From: Paenirhizobium selenitireducens ATCC BAA-1503 | GTDB taxonomy: Bacteria; Pseudomonadota; Alphaproteobacteria; Rhizobiales; Rhizobiaceae | DNA: 64,000 bases | NCBI RefSeq assembly: GCF_000518785.1 | Contig: NZ_JAEG01000012.1 | Location: 62,001-126,000, forward strand | Direction: 5' to 3' | Part shown: positions 20,476 through 30,337 of the stretch, piece by piece | Layout: each line of letters opens with the position of its first letter | How positions within the stretch are numbered: the stretch's first letter is position 1 | Notes under the pieces: generated by a model | Database searches by the model: none | Told to the model about the DNA's origin: nothing | The model's input: the letters and a program-made list of their open reading frames with translations, nothing else | Translations under genes and position numbers: made by a program

Positions 20476-23400
20476 TATTCCGCTGCCAAGACCTCCATGC
20501 GTCCTGTCGCCGTGCGGGCGAAGAACTGCGGGCGATACATGTCCTCGACATGGGCAGCGGGGTGGTCATAGACGCCCGGCGTCACCGCGCGGACCACATA
20601 GGCGAGCGTGATCGCGCCGTTTTCCCCCGCGTTCCGTGTGATGGCCGCGATGAAGCGGTCGTTGCGGAATTCGAGATGGGCGGTTTCGGTCTCGCCGATC
20701 CAGTCGAAATTGGCGAGCTTGGCGCTATCGACGAGGCTCGGATTGTCGATCTCGAAGCCGGCCGGCAGAAGGTCGGTGATCAGCAGTTCGGCCGGCCATT
20801 CGTCGGTTTCGGTGACTTCGAGCACGACGACGTAGCGCTCGTTCTGGCTGGCTTCGCTGACATTGGCCTCCTCGCCGTCCAGCGTGTAGTAGCTGCGGGC
20901 GATGGTGAAGCCTTCCTCGGTTGCCGGCAGCGGCACGCTCGGTGCGGCGACCGTGGTGACCGACGCCGTCAGCGGATCGCTGCTCTTGTTGGTCAGCGTG
21001 ACCGGATGTTCGAGCAGCGCGTCGCCGGTAATGCTGGCGCGGTAGCCGCCGCTATGATCGGCGCCGTTGACCTCCACGTTGATGCCCTCGTCGCCCTGGT
21101 CCAGCGCGCGGGCGGCAAGCAGCGCCCACGTCTGTTCCTGGGTGCTGAGATAACGCTTCTCGCGCAGTTCCGCGCTCACCACCTTGGCCAGCATGGGCAC
21201 GATCGGCGGCACGGGCCGGCTCTCGGCGGCGAGCGCCAGGACGGCGGCGGCGTCGCGCAAGGACGAGCCGTAGTCCGAGCGGTTCAGGCTGACCTTGTGG
21301 ATGCGGGCTTCTTCCGACATGCCGGCGGCATCAAGGAAGACGGCGCGCGAGCGTTCGGCATCGCCGTAAAGGGCGAGGGCGGCCGCCAGATGCGCCTTGG
21401 ACAGCGGCGTCGGGAAGTCGCCGAGCATCGTGTCGGCATAATAGCGCAGGTCGCTGATCGCGGCCTTGCGGTTGCGGGCGAGCACGTAGAGCGAATAGGC
21501 GATCTCGTTGCCGCGATCCTTGATGTTGGTGTCGTAGCCGATGCGGTTCTGCAGGTTTTCCAGCGCCTGCACCATGGCTTCGTCCGGCACGTCGAACTTC
21601 TGTTCGCGCGCCCGGGTCAGGAAATCGCTGACATAGGCGTCGAGCCAGAGGTCTTCATAACCCGGTGCCCAGAGGCCGAAACTGCCGCTGGACGACTGGT
21701 AAGACAGCACGCGGTAGACCGCATCCTGGACACGCTTCTTGATCTCGGCGTCGGCGGGCAGGCCGGAGCCGGACTGCAGCTCATCGAAATAGACGAGCGG
21801 AAGCGCACGGCTGGTGGTCTGCTCGGCGCAGCCATAGGGGTAGCGGTCGAGGCTCATCATCAGCGCCGGGATGTCGAAGCCCTCGGCGCGCGAGACGTTC
21901 AGGCTGACGGAGGCGTCCTGCAACAGGCTGTCGGCCAGAAGGTCGCCGTCGACGGTGAGGCTGCGGCCGGCGGCCAGATTGATGATCCGGCGTTCGGTGA
22001 CCGGCAGCGAGGACGGCCTGACCGGGACGATGAGCTGCTGGTCGAGCGAAATCCCGTCGCCACCGGAAAGCGCGATGTCGATCGTGCCCTGGCCAGGCTG
22101 CACGCCGGTCAGCGGCAGGGTGACCGTCGTCTTGCCGCCGGCTTCGAGGCTGATCGTCTGCGTGGCATCGTCTGCCTCGACCGAGACCGGATCGCTCGGC
22201 GTGACCGCCAGCGTGTAGTCGCCGGCCGGAGCGTCGGTGGCGACGATGTCGAGCCTCAGAGCACTGACGTCGCCGGGGGCAAGGAAGCGCGGCAGGCTTG
22301 CCGTGACCACGATCGGATCGCGGATGATCACGTCGGTCTGGGCATGGCCGAGGCCGGTCTTCGACCAGGCGACCGCCATGATGCGGGCCGTGCCGTTGAA
22401 CTGCGGAATGTCGAAGCTGACGGTCGCCTTGCCTTGCGCATCCAGCTTCACCGGACCGGAGAAGAAGGCAACGAGCTTTTCCTTCGGCGGATTGCCCTGA
22501 AGCGGCATTTCGGCGCCGTCACCGCCGGTGCGCAACTTGCCGGTCGCACCGAGCGAGCCGTCGATCAGGCGGCCATAGAGGTCGCGCATCTCGATGCCCA
22601 GGCGACGCTGGCCGAAATACCAGGTCTCCGGATCGGGCGCTTCGTAGCGCGTCAGGTTGAGGATGCCGACGTCGACGGCGGCAACCATGACATAGGCTTC
22701 CTCGCCGATGCCGGCTCCGGCCACCTCGATCGGGATCTGCAGGGCCTGGCGCGGCAGCGTCTTTTCCGGGGGCGATAGCTTGATCGCCAGCTTGTCGGCG
22801 CCCGGATCGACCGTCAGCCAGGTCACGCCGATCGCGCGCATCGGCATGCGGCTTTCTTGCGCCTCGCCGGGACGGAACAGGGTGGCGGTGACATAGGCAC
22901 CGGGGCCGAAATCGGCCGTGATCGGGATCTCAACCTCGCCGCCGCCGGCCGGAATGCTGGCGGTCTGAGCGGTCACCAGCGTGTCGGTGCCGACGGTCAG
23001 CAGCAGTTCGCCGGCAAAGCGCGGGGAAACCTTCAGCTTGGCCGTGTCGCCGACCTTATAGTTCTCCTTGTCGAGACCGATTTCCAGCGCGTCGGGCGTT
23101 TCGGTCGAGCTTGCCTCGACGAACCAGCCGGCGTCGAATTCGACGCTGGTCGCAGCACCGTCGCTGCTTGCCTGTTCGATTTCGAGGCGATAGCGGCCCC
23201 AGGTGACGGGCACGGCGATTTCCGCGCCGTCGCTTTCGACGTCCACGGTGCCGTCGGCCACCTGCTTGGTGGTGACGATCGGTTCATAGCGCCAGGACGA
23301 GCCCTCGCGATACCACTGGTAGTTCCGCTCCAGGCTGACGAGCTTCCACCTGGCGCCGGCAAGCGCCTGCTTTTCCCCGTCGGGGCCGACGGCGATGACA

Positions 23401-25931
23401 TGGAAGCGGCCGATGGAGTTCTCGGCGAGGTCGCCGGTGAATTCCGGCTTCACGCCGATCATCGCTCCTTCGGGACGAACCGGCAGGGTGAGCTTGCGCT
23501 CGACGGCCCGGCCGCCGCCTTCGACCATGCGCAGCACGATCTCGGCTTCCAGCATCTGCGTGGTCGACGGCAGTTCGCTGATGTCCACGTCGAAGCTTGT
23601 CTTGCCGTCCTCGTCGAGCGGTTCGAGCGCCTCGAGCGGGATGCGGGTATCTTCGCTCTGCTCCTCGTCGGCAAGACCGAAGACATAACGTTCGAAGGCC
23701 GGGCTCGTGCGGGTCGGGCGGATGTTGACCTCACCCTCGAGCATCAGGCCGGCAGCCGGAGCGCCATAGAGGTAGCGGCCGTCGACGGAAACCGGAACGG
23801 GGACGCCCGGCTCGACGCTCGTGGTGTCGCTGGTGATGTCGAATTCCAGCCGGTCCGGCACGAAATCGTCGACCAGGAAGCCCTTCTGGGCGATCGGTTC
23901 CTTCTTCGGATCGGTGTGGATGTTGATCGTCCATGTGCCGCGCATGGCGTCGGCCAGTAGCGGAAGATCGGCGGAATAACCGCCGAGCGCATCGCTGGTT
24001 ACCACCATGCGGCGGAATTCCACCCCGTCGGGACGGTTGAAGATGAAGGTGAGCGGCAGGCTCTCGATCGCATCGGCCTCGGTGTCGCGCGACAGCGCCG
24101 CCGCATGGACGGTTTCGCCGGGGCGGTAGATGCCTCGCTCGGTCCAGGCGAGCACGTCGATGGCGCCGGGCGCAGGCCGACCGGTGACGCCACGGTCGGA
24201 GAGGTCGAAGCCGGCGCGGGTCATGTCGAGGAAGACGTTGTCGTCCTCGCCCTTGCGGGCCACGATCACGGCGGGGGCAAGCGCTGCCCCGGCGCGCATC
24301 AGGCCTGCGTCGAAGCGGGCGCGGCCGTCCGCGTCGGTGCGGGCGGTGGCGAGGATTTCGTTGTTCTTGGCGATCAGCTGAAGATCGACATCGGCAAGCG
24401 GTGCCGCACTTGCCAGCGAGCGGGCGAAGACATGCAGGCCGTCAGTGCCGGCAAAGGTCGAGAGCCCGATGTCGGAGACAACGAACCATTGGGTGGCCCG
24501 GGTGTCCCAGTCCTCGCTATTGGCGGTGGCGACGGCGGCGGTCATCACATAGATGCCGGCGCGGCGCTTGGGCAGCGCCTCGTCGACCGGGAAGCTGGTG
24601 ATCACGTCCTTGTTGAGCTCGCTGGCAATGTCGATCGTGCCCTGCCAGATCAGCTCGCCGCTTTCGCTTTCGATGCGGTCGGCGCCGTAGCCGTCGAGCT
24701 GGGTGAGGAACTGCGAGGCGGCCAGCAGCGGGGCCACATTGCGGTCGCCGATCCGATAAAGTTCCAGCTTGGCGCTCTCCGTGTTGACGGAGACGATCGG
24801 GATGCCGCGCCGGGCGGTCGAAGGCAGAACGAAATTGTCGCCGGTGAAGCGCACGGCGGCCGAGCGATCCTTCACATAGACTTCGAGATCGACCTGGGCT
24901 TCGAGGTTCTCCTCAACGGAGGAGGGCAGGCCGGCACGGAGCGCCAGCTTGTAGCGCTGGCCGTGAGTCAGGCCTTCGACGCAGATCTGGTTGTCCTTGG
25001 CGTCGACCGCCTTCGGAGCCGAACCGTCGAGGGTGACGAAGGGGGTATAGTCGACGCCGCGCTTGACCAGCGGATCGGAGAATTCGACGCAGGCGCGCGG
25101 CGTCAGGCTGTCGGCATCGACCGTGTGGCTGACGACGCGGAAGCCCTTGCGGGCGCGCAGGTCGTTATAGGCGGCCTGCACGGTCTTGGCCGTCACCAGT
25201 TCGAGGCTGGCCTTGTAGGCGCTGAGCGCGCCGCGAAAGTTCTCCGAGTTCTCCAGCCCCTTGGCGAGCACTGCGAGCGCATCCGCACGAGCCTGGGTGG
25301 AACGGGTCAGGAGAAAGCCGTTCAGGGCGGCAAGCACGCCCTGGCCGGTCATTTCGCTATTGCCCGTGACGGAATTGGCGGCGCGGGCCACCTCGATCCA
25401 CAGGGCCGGATCTTCGGGGGTCAAGGCGAGCGCACCCTTGAAGGCGTGAAGGGCACCTTCGAAATTGCTGGTGTACAGCGCCTGCCGACCCTGCTCGAGC
25501 AGGGCGTTATGGCCGAAACCCTGCTGGTCTTCGCCAAGCGCCAGGTCGGCGCGCTGCTGGCGGGCATCTTCCATCAGCTGTTCGGAGACGAAATCCGGGC
25601 GCTGCGGCGCGCCGATATCCGGCTCAGCGCCCTGCTCGACGATGCGTCCGGCGACGGCACCGGCAAAGGTGTTCAGCTGGTTGAAGTCGGATTTCAGGAA
25701 GCACCATTTCACCTTGGGATTGTAGGTGAAGGCCCGGCATTCCTGGTCGGCGATGCAGCTCGACTGGCACTGGGCGAGCGAAACGTTCTGCTCGGTTCTC
25801 AGGTCGAACCCAAAATAGTCGCCGTCGCGGGTGGTCACGATACTGCGTCCGCCGGCGGAAAGCGCGGGTGGCGCAAGCGCCAGAAGACCAAACAAGAGTG
25901 CGGTGAAACCGTTGGACCTGCGCCTGGACAT
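20475..25931 (-). CDS. Bacterial alpha-2-macroglobulin with PAN domain and thioester
   Basis: An 1818-residue secreted protein. A Sec signal peptide (residues 1-26, ending LSAGG) precedes a PAN/apple-type domain (about 37-98, cysteines 55, 59, 65, 77) and a TPR-like stretch (about 145-250). The macroglobulin domains follow. The thioester motif GCAEQ has its cysteine near residue 1368, inside YPYGCAEQTTSR. Such proteins trap proteases that enter the periplasm. No lipobox cysteine is seen, unlike the lipoprotein form of E. coli, so it is probably soluble or held otherwise. pbpC follows with a one-base overlap. A 10-bp palindrome AGAGTACTCT lies at 25965-25974 upstream. Confidence 0.94.
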   Translation of the reverse strand: MSRRRSNGFTALLFGLLALAPPALSAGGRSIVTTRDGDYFGFDLRTEQNVSLAQCQSSCIADQECRAFTYNPKVKWCFLKSDFNQLNTFAGAVAGRIVEQGAEPDIGAPQRPDFVSEQLMEDARQQRADLALGEDQQGFGHNALLEQGRQALYTSNFEGALHAFKGALALTPEDPALWIEVARAANSVTGNSEMTGQGVLAALNGFLLTRSTQARADALAVLAKGLENSENFRGALSAYKASLELVTAKTVQAAYNDLRARKGFRVVSHTVDADSLTPRACVEFSDPLVKRGVDYTPFVTLDGSAPKAVDAKDNQICVEGLTHGQRYKLALRAGLPSSVEENLEAQVDLEVYVKDRSAAVRFTGDNFVLPSTARRGIPIVSVNTESAKLELYRIGDRNVAPLLAASQFLTQLDGYGADRIESESGELIWQGTIDIASELNKDVITSFPVDEALPKRRAGIYVMTAAVATANSEDWDTRATQWFVVSDIGLSTFAGTDGLHVFARSLASAAPLADVDLQLIAKNNEILATARTDADGRARFDAGLMRAGAALAPAVIVARKGEDDNVFLDMTRAGFDLSDRGVTGRPAPGAIDVLAWTERGIYRPGETVHAAALSRDTEADAIESLPLTFIFNRPDGVEFRRMVVTSDALGGYSADLPLLADAMRGTWTINIHTDPKKEPIAQKGFLVDDFVPDRLEFDITSDTTSVEPGVPVPVSVDGRYLYGAPAAGLMLEGEVNIRPTRTSPAFERYVFGLADEEQSEDTRIPLEALEPLDEDGKTSFDVDISELPSTTQMLEAEIVLRMVEGGGRAVERKLTLPVRPEGAMIGVKPEFTGDLAENSIGRFHVIAVGPDGEKQALAGARWKLVSLERNYQWYREGSSWRYEPIVTTKQVADGTVDVESDGAEIAVPVTWGRYRLEIEQASSDGAATSVEFDAGWFVEASSTETPDALEIGLDKENYKVGDTAKLKVSPRFAGELLLTVGTDTLVTAQTASIPAGGGEVEIPITADFGPGAYVTATLFRPGEAQESRMPMRAIGVTWLTVDPGADKLAIKLSPPEKTLPRQALQIPIEVAGAGIGEEAYVMVAAVDVGILNLTRYEAPDPETWYFGQRRLGIEMRDLYGRLIDGSLGATGKLRTGGDGAEMPLQGNPPKEKLVAFFSGPVKLDAQGKATVSFDIPQFNGTARIMAVAWSKTGLGHAQTDVIIRDPIVVTASLPRFLAPGDVSALRLDIVATDAPAGDYTLAVTPSDPVSVEADDATQTISLEAGGKTTVTLPLTGVQPGQGTIDIALSGGDGISLDQQLIVPVRPSSLPVTERRIINLAAGRSLTVDGDLLADSLLQDASVSLNVSRAEGFDIPALMMSLDRYPYGCAEQTTSRALPLVYFDELQSGSGLPADAEIKKRVQDAVYRVLSYQSSSGSFGLWAPGYEDLWLDAYVSDFLTRAREQKFDVPDEAMVQALENLQNRIGYDTNIKDRGNEIAYSLYVLARNRKAAISDLRYYADTMLGDFPTPLSKAHLAAALALYGDAERSRAVFLDAAGMSEEARIHKVSLNRSDYGSSLRDAAAVLALAAESRPVPPIVPMLAKVVSAELREKRYLSTQEQTWALLAARALDQGDEGINVEVNGADHSGGYRASITGDALLEHPVTLTNKSSDPLTASVTTVAAPSVPLPATEEGFTIARSYYTLDGEEANVSEASQNERYVVVLEVTETDEWPAELLITDLLPAGFEIDNPSLVDSAKLANFDWIGETETAHLEFRNDRFIAAITRNAGENGAITLAYVVRAVTPGVYDHPAAHVEDMYRPQFFARTATGRMEVLAAE

Positions 25932-26040
25932 GATGTCCCTCCCCACGCTTGAGCATTTTCGCGGAGAGTACTCTTCGTCCATAACAGGCGCTTGTCAATC
26001 GGCGCGGATGTCGCGCTGTGAGCGCCGACACAGGTCTGCG

Positions 26041-27324
26041 TCAGGCTGGATTCTGGATGGTCCGGACATCGACATGCAGGGCGCGCCCCGCACCCCAGCC
26101 GTTGATCGCGGCGCCCAGGCCGAAGGCGACGAAGACGATGGATGTGGCGGCAAAACTGCCAGTCCAGTCGCGGATCAGGCCGACGAGGAGCGGTGCGATG
26201 GCGGCCAGCGTGTAGCCGACGAACTGCGCCATGCCCGAGAGGTGGGCGGCGACATGCTGGTCGGGCGAGCGCAGCACGACGGCGGTGAGCGCCACGGCAA
26301 CCAGCCCGCCCTGGCCGATGCCCTGCAAAATGGCAAAGGGCCAGACGGTCCAGAGCGGCGCAAACAGAAGGCCGAGCAGGCCGGTGACGGCGATGGCGGC
26401 CAATGCGACGTGAACCACGCGCTGGTCCTTGCCGCGCACGGCGATCTGCGGCGAGACGATGCAGGAGGCGGCCTGGACCATGACCGACAGCGAAACGATC
26501 GCGCCAGCGGTGACGCCGTCAATGCCCCGATCGCGAAGGATCGGCACCAGCCAGCCGAAGACGCAATAGGCAAGCGCCGATTGCAGACCCATGAACAGGG
26601 TCACCTGCCAGGCCAGCCGGTCGCGCCAGAGACCTTCGACGCGGAAGCTGGTCTTGGCCGGTTTCGCCCGGCTGCCGAGGGCCTGGGGCAGCCAGATCAG
26701 TCCGACGACGGCGGCGGGGATCGCCCAGATCGCCAGGGCAGCGCCGAGCGAACCGCCAAGCGCGGTCTCGATCGGCAGCGTCAGGCCGGCGGCGCCCGCT
26801 GCACCGGCACAGAGCGCCATGGTGTAGAAGCCGGTCATCAGCGCGGCCTTGTCGGGAAAGTCGCGCTTGACCAGTCCGGGCAGCAGGACATTGCCGACGG
26901 CGATGCAGGCGCCGGCAAGTGCGGTGCCGAGGAAGAGCAGGGGCAGGGAGTGGAAGGCGCGCAAGGCGGTGCCGAGGGCGAGAAGGGCGACGGCCGCCAG
27001 CAGGGTGCGCTCGGCGCCGAGACGTGCGGCCAGACGGGGTGCGAGGGGCGAGAATAGCCCGAGGCACGCGACGGGTACCGTCGTAAGCAGGCTCGCGCCG
27101 GCCGCCGACAGCCCGAGTTCGGTGCGGATTTCCGGCAGCAGCGCCGAGGCGCTGGAAAACAGCGGCCGAAGGTTGAAGGCGATCAGCACCAGGCTGACGC
27201 CGAGCAGCAGGCGTGCGAGCGGGCTCATTGTCGCGGCGGCGGGTGCCTCCGGCGGCATGTCCTCGGCGTCAATCAGCAGTTCGTCGCCAAGGTCCAGCGG
27301 CTTGGTCCGTCCGGTGATGGTCAC
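26041..27324 (-). CDS. MFS transporter, CynX/NimT family
   Basis: A 427-residue membrane protein with twelve predicted segments. The opening segment SLVLIAFNLRPLFSSASALLPEI is the hallmark of the CynX/NimT group (cyanate and 2-nitroimidazole transporters). The first 35 residues form a hydrophilic cytoplasmic lead. The gene overlaps the stop of the upstream GntR gene by four bases, so regulator and transporter form an operon. The substrate is unknown; members often export or import small organic anions or antibiotics. Confidence 0.87.
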   Translation of the reverse strand: MTITGRTKPLDLGDELLIDAEDMPPEAPAAATMSPLARLLLGVSLVLIAFNLRPLFSSASALLPEIRTELGLSAAGASLLTTVPVACLGLFSPLAPRLAARLGAERTLLAAVALLALGTALRAFHSLPLLFLGTALAGACIAVGNVLLPGLVKRDFPDKAALMTGFYTMALCAGAAGAAGLTLPIETALGGSLGAALAIWAIPAAVVGLIWLPQALGSRAKPAKTSFRVEGLWRDRLAWQVTLFMGLQSALAYCVFGWLVPILRDRGIDGVTAGAIVSLSVMVQAASCIVSPQIAVRGKDQRVVHVALAAIAVTGLLGLLFAPLWTVWPFAILQGIGQGGLVAVALTAVVLRSPDQHVAAHLSGMAQFVGYTLAAIAPLLVGLIRDWTGSFAATSIVFVAFGLGAAINGWGAGRALHVDVRTIQNPA

Positions 27325-27998
27325 GCTTCAAGTCTTTCGTCCAGGAAGGCGAAGACCGGGGCCATGAAACGGCGCACTGCCGCATCGGCCTTGTCCGGGT
27401 CGCCGGTTTCAATGGCATCGACGATCGCCACATGGGCGGCCATGTCGGGCTCGGGCAGATCGCCGGCCGTCGTCGCCTGGATCGTTTCCGCGATCGAGGC
27501 GGAGAAGAAATCGAAAAGTTCGATCAGGGCGCGGTTTGCTGATGCGGCGATCACCGCCTTGTGGAAGGCGAGGTCGCGGGCGATGAAACTCTCCCGGTCG
27601 CCGGCATCGGAACTTCCGCGCTGGGCGAGCAGGGCGCGCAGCTGCGCGATCGTCGCCGGGCCCGCACGCCGGGCGGCAAGCCGGGCGGCCTCGACGTCGA
27701 GCGCGCAGCGGGCCTCGAAGCGGTCGCGAAGGCTCGCGTGGCGGGCGGCGTCCAGCGTGCGCCGGCTGTCGGCGGCGGAACGCACATAGGTGCCGGACCC
27801 CTGCAGCACTTCGAGCAGCCCCTGAGAGGCAAGGACCCGGACGGCCTCGCGGACGGTTCCGCGGCTGATGCCGAGCGTGGCGGACAGGGTCGCTTCATTC
27901 GGCAGGCGCGAACCGACAGCGAAACGTCCGGAGATAATCTCGGCGCGAATGGCTTCGGTCGCCGTGTCGGCGAGGCTGGTCTTCTGAACAGGTTTCAT
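27321..27998 (-). CDS. GntR/FadR-type transcriptional regulator
   Basis: A 225-residue regulator with a GntR winged helix (residues 8-75, GSRLPNEATLSATLGISRGTV) and a C-terminal FCD effector domain (about 90-215). The FCD histidine and aspartate positions in DLAFHKAVIAAS and AAHVAIVDAI suggest a metal-assisted ligand site. It is transcribed with the overlapping CynX-type transporter, whose expression it probably controls together with its own. The effector is unknown. Confidence 0.88.
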   Translation of the reverse strand: MKPVQKTSLADTATEAIRAEIISGRFAVGSRLPNEATLSATLGISRGTVREAVRVLASQGLLEVLQGSGTYVRSAADSRRTLDAARHASLRDRFEARCALDVEAARLAARRAGPATIAQLRALLAQRGSSDAGDRESFIARDLAFHKAVIAASANRALIELFDFFSASIAETIQATTAGDLPEPDMAAHVAIVDAIETGDPDKADAAVRRFMAPVFAFLDERLEA

Positions 27999-28013
27999 GC
28001 CAAATAGATTAAA

Positions 28014-28024
28014 TCATCGGATGA
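28014..28024. promoter_or_regulatory. Palindrome upstream of the gntR-type gene
   Basis: TCATC-G-GATGA is a perfect 11-base palindrome 16 bases before the start of the GntR regulator. FCD regulators usually bind short palindromes close to their own start codon, so it is a candidate autoregulatory operator. It is short enough to be chance. Confidence 0.35.
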
Positions 28025-28070
28025 CTTTGACAAGTCGAATGTTCACCGCGAGCTGTTTTGCCTTTACAGG

Positions 28071-28994
28071 TCAGCCGGGGGTGCCGTCGTTCGAAGCGTT
28101 GAATTCCCGCACCTGCCCCAGCAGCCAGTTGGAAAAGGCGGTGGCGGGCTGATAGGCCATCTTCGACAGTGGGCGGACAAGATAATAGGCGCTGGCGCTC
28201 TTCACCTCGTGGTTCCAGGCGCGCACCAACTGCCCGCTCGCCAGCTCCGGCTCTATCAGGAAGGTCGGCACCAGCGCGATGCCGAGGCCAGCAAGGCAGG
28301 CCTGGACCACGTTGGAGAATTGTTCGAACCGCATGCCGCCGCCGCGGCCGTTGGCTATGCCGAGACTTGCGAACCAATGCTCCCAGGCCCGCGGGCGCGA
28401 GGCCATGTCGAACAGCGGCATGGACAGCATGTCTTCCGGCCGTGCCACGGGGTGGTCGCGGAGAAAGGCGGGGCTGCAGACCGGCACCACCATTTCCTGC
28501 ATGAGAAACTGGCAATCAGTGCCGGGCCAGTTGGGTTCGCCGATGTGGATCGCAGCATCAAGGCCGGAGGTTTCAAAGTCGAACTGGCCGATGCGGGTGG
28601 CGAAGTCGATGATGACTGATGGGTGCTTCTGCAGGAAGTCCGGAATGCGCGGCATCAGCCAGCGCGTGCCGAAGGTCGGCAGGATGGCAAGGCGCAGATG
28701 CGTGTCTTCCGCTTTCGCCATCGCCTCCAGCGACAGGGTGCGGATGGTTGCCAGCGCATCGCCGATCCCCTTGGCATAGTCCCTGCCGATCGGTGTCAGC
28801 TCCACACCGCGGTTGTTGCGGTCGAACAGCTTGACCCCGAGCTGGTCTTCGAGGAGGGATATCTGCCGGCTGATCGCGCCCTGGGTGAGGTTCAGTTCGT
28901 TGGCGGCGGCGGAAAAACTGCCGAGCTTGGCGACGGAATCGAAGGCGGCGAGCGCACTGGTCGAAGGCAGGAAACGGCGTTGATGGGTCAGCAT
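28071..28994 (-). CDS. LysR-family regulator, GcvA-like, next to gcdH
   Basis: A 307-residue LysR protein. The helix-turn-helix is in residues 10-65 (LAAFDSVAKLGSFSAAANEL, QGAISRQISLLEDQLG), and the effector domain carries the GcvA-type TRIGQFDFETSGLDAAIH. It is divergent from gcdH with a perfect T-N11-A inverted repeat between the two starts. In pseudomonads a LysR regulator called GcdR beside gcdH responds to glutarate, and this gene may be the counterpart. Direct evidence for the ligand is absent. Confidence 0.86.
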   Translation of the reverse strand: MLTHQRRFLPSTSALAAFDSVAKLGSFSAAANELNLTQGAISRQISLLEDQLGVKLFDRNNRGVELTPIGRDYAKGIGDALATIRTLSLEAMAKAEDTHLRLAILPTFGTRWLMPRIPDFLQKHPSVIIDFATRIGQFDFETSGLDAAIHIGEPNWPGTDCQFLMQEMVVPVCSPAFLRDHPVARPEDMLSMPLFDMASRPRAWEHWFASLGIANGRGGGMRFEQFSNVVQACLAGLGIALVPTFLIEPELASGQLVRAWNHEVKSASAYYLVRPLSKMAYQPATAFSNWLLGQVREFNASNDGTPG

Positions 28995-28995
28995 C

Positions 28996-29018
28996 GGCTA
29001 TGAATAGACCTGATAGCC
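28996..29018. promoter_or_regulatory. LysR-type operator between lysR and gcdH
   Basis: GGCTAT-N11-ATAGCC is a perfect 6-bp inverted repeat with the T-N11-A core of LysR binding sites. It lies immediately upstream of the LysR start and 76 bases before the gcdH start. Position and symmetry strongly suggest the regulator's binding site. Confidence 0.65.
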
Positions 29019-29093
29019 GCATGAGTAAACATGTCTTGCGTTCGCGTCCCGTTTCATCAATCTATGCACCAGTTTAAAGAGGATATCAGACCT

Positions 29094-30281
29094 ATGAGCG
29101 AAATGCGGCCGTTTTCCTGGAGTGATCCATTCCTGATGGCGGAGGCGCTCTCCGAAGACGAGCGCATGATCCAGGCCTCTGCCGAGGCCTTTGCCCAGAG
29201 CGAGCTTATGCCGCGCATCAACGAAGCCTATCTTGGCGAGACCGTTGCGCCGGAACTGTTCAAGCTGATGGGCCAGGCCGGTCTTTTGGGTGTCACCCTG
29301 CCGGAAAAGTACGGCGCGGCGGATGCGAGCTATGTCTCCTACGGCCTCGTGGCCCGCGAAGTCGAGCGCGTCGATTCCGGCTATCGTTCGATGATGAGCG
29401 TGCAGTCCTCGCTGGTCATCTACCCGATCTATGCCTACGGCTCGGAAGAGCAGAAGGACAAGTACCTGCCGGGTCTCGTCTCGGGCGAACTGATCGGCTG
29501 CTTCGGCCTGACCGAGCCGGATGCCGGCTCCGATCCGGGCGGCATGAAGACCCGTGCGGAGAAGATCGAGGGCGGCTATCGCCTGCGCGGCTCCAAGATG
29601 TGGATCTCCAATGCGCCGATCGCCGACGTCTTTGTCGTCTGGGCGAAGTCGGAAGCCCATGGCGGCGAAATCCGCGGCTTCGTCCTCGAAAAGGGAATGA
29701 AGGGTCTCTCGGCACCGAAGATCGGCGGTAAGCTGTCGCTGCGCGCCTCGGTCACCGGCGAAATCGTCATGGACGGCGTCGAAGTGGGTGAAGATGCGAT
29801 CCTGCCAAATGTCTCCGGCCTGAAAGGTCCGTTCGGTTGCCTCAACCGCGCCCGCTACGGCATTTCCTGGGGTGTCATGGGCGCGGCCGAGGATTGCTGG
29901 CACCGTGCCCGCCAGTATGGCCTCGACCGCAAGCAGTTCGGCAAACCGCTTGCCGGCATGCAGCTCTACCAGAAGAAGCTCGCCGACATGCAGACGGAAA
30001 TCACGCTCGGCCTGTTTGCCTCGCTGCGCGTCGGCCGCCTGATGGATGAGCACCAGTTCGCCCCGGAGATGATCTCGCTGATCAAGCGCAATAACTGCGG
30101 CAAGGCGCTCGACATCGCCCGCCAGGCCCGCGACATGCACGGCGGCAACGGCATCCAGATCGAGTATCATGTCATGCGCCACGCGCAGAATCTGGAGACC
30201 GTCAACACCTATGAGGGCACGCACGACGTTCATGCGCTGATCCTTGGGCGTGCCCAGACCGGCATCCAGGCCTTCTTCTGA
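29094..30281 (+). CDS. gcdH: Glutaryl-CoA dehydrogenase
   Basis: A 395-residue FAD-dependent acyl-CoA dehydrogenase, the exact usual length of GcdH. It oxidises and decarboxylates glutaryl-CoA to crotonyl-CoA in lysine, tryptophan and glutarate degradation. Seen are [17 protein letters not shown] (flavin loop), [37 protein letters not shown] and the C-terminal [17 protein letters not shown] with the catalytic glutamate. The ATG at 29094 follows AGAGGAT; an in-frame start 21 codons earlier is unlikely. Its product complements the amaB pathway at 49.6 kb. A strong terminator follows. Confidence 0.95.
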   Translation: MSEMRPFSWSDPFLMAEALSEDERMIQASAEAFAQSELMPRINEAYLGETVAPELFKLMGQAGLLGVTLPEKYGAADASYVSYGLVAREVERVDSGYRSMMSVQSSLVIYPIYAYGSEEQKDKYLPGLVSGELIGCFGLTEPDAGSDPGGMKTRAEKIEGGYRLRGSKMWISNAPIADVFVVWAKSEAHGGEIRGFVLEKGMKGLSAPKIGGKLSLRASVTGEIVMDGVEVGEDAILPNVSGLKGPFGCLNRARYGISWGVMGAAEDCWHRARQYGLDRKQFGKPLAGMQLYQKKLADMQTEITLGLFASLRVGRLMDEHQFAPEMISLIKRNNCGKALDIARQARDMHGGNGIQIEYHVMRHAQNLETVNTYEGTHDVHALILGRAQTGIQAFF

Positions 30282-30306
30282 GGCTGGATGAGGTTACGGA
30301 ATGAAA

Positions 30307-30337
30307 AAGGCGGCCTCCGGGCCGCCTTACTTTTTTT
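30307..30337 (+). terminator. Intrinsic terminator after gcdH
   Basis: A 9-bp stem AAGGCGGCC / GGCCGCCTT with a TCCG loop is followed by AC and seven T's (30331-30337). It is a classical rho-independent terminator 25 bases after the gcdH stop. Confidence 0.9.

Noticed and set aside
20250..25952. Very long plus-strand open frames opposite the alpha-2-macroglobulin gene
   Set aside because: They are antisense shadows produced by GC-rich codon use; the translated sequences are Arg/Gly/Asp-rich without family motifs, while the minus strand carries clear domains.
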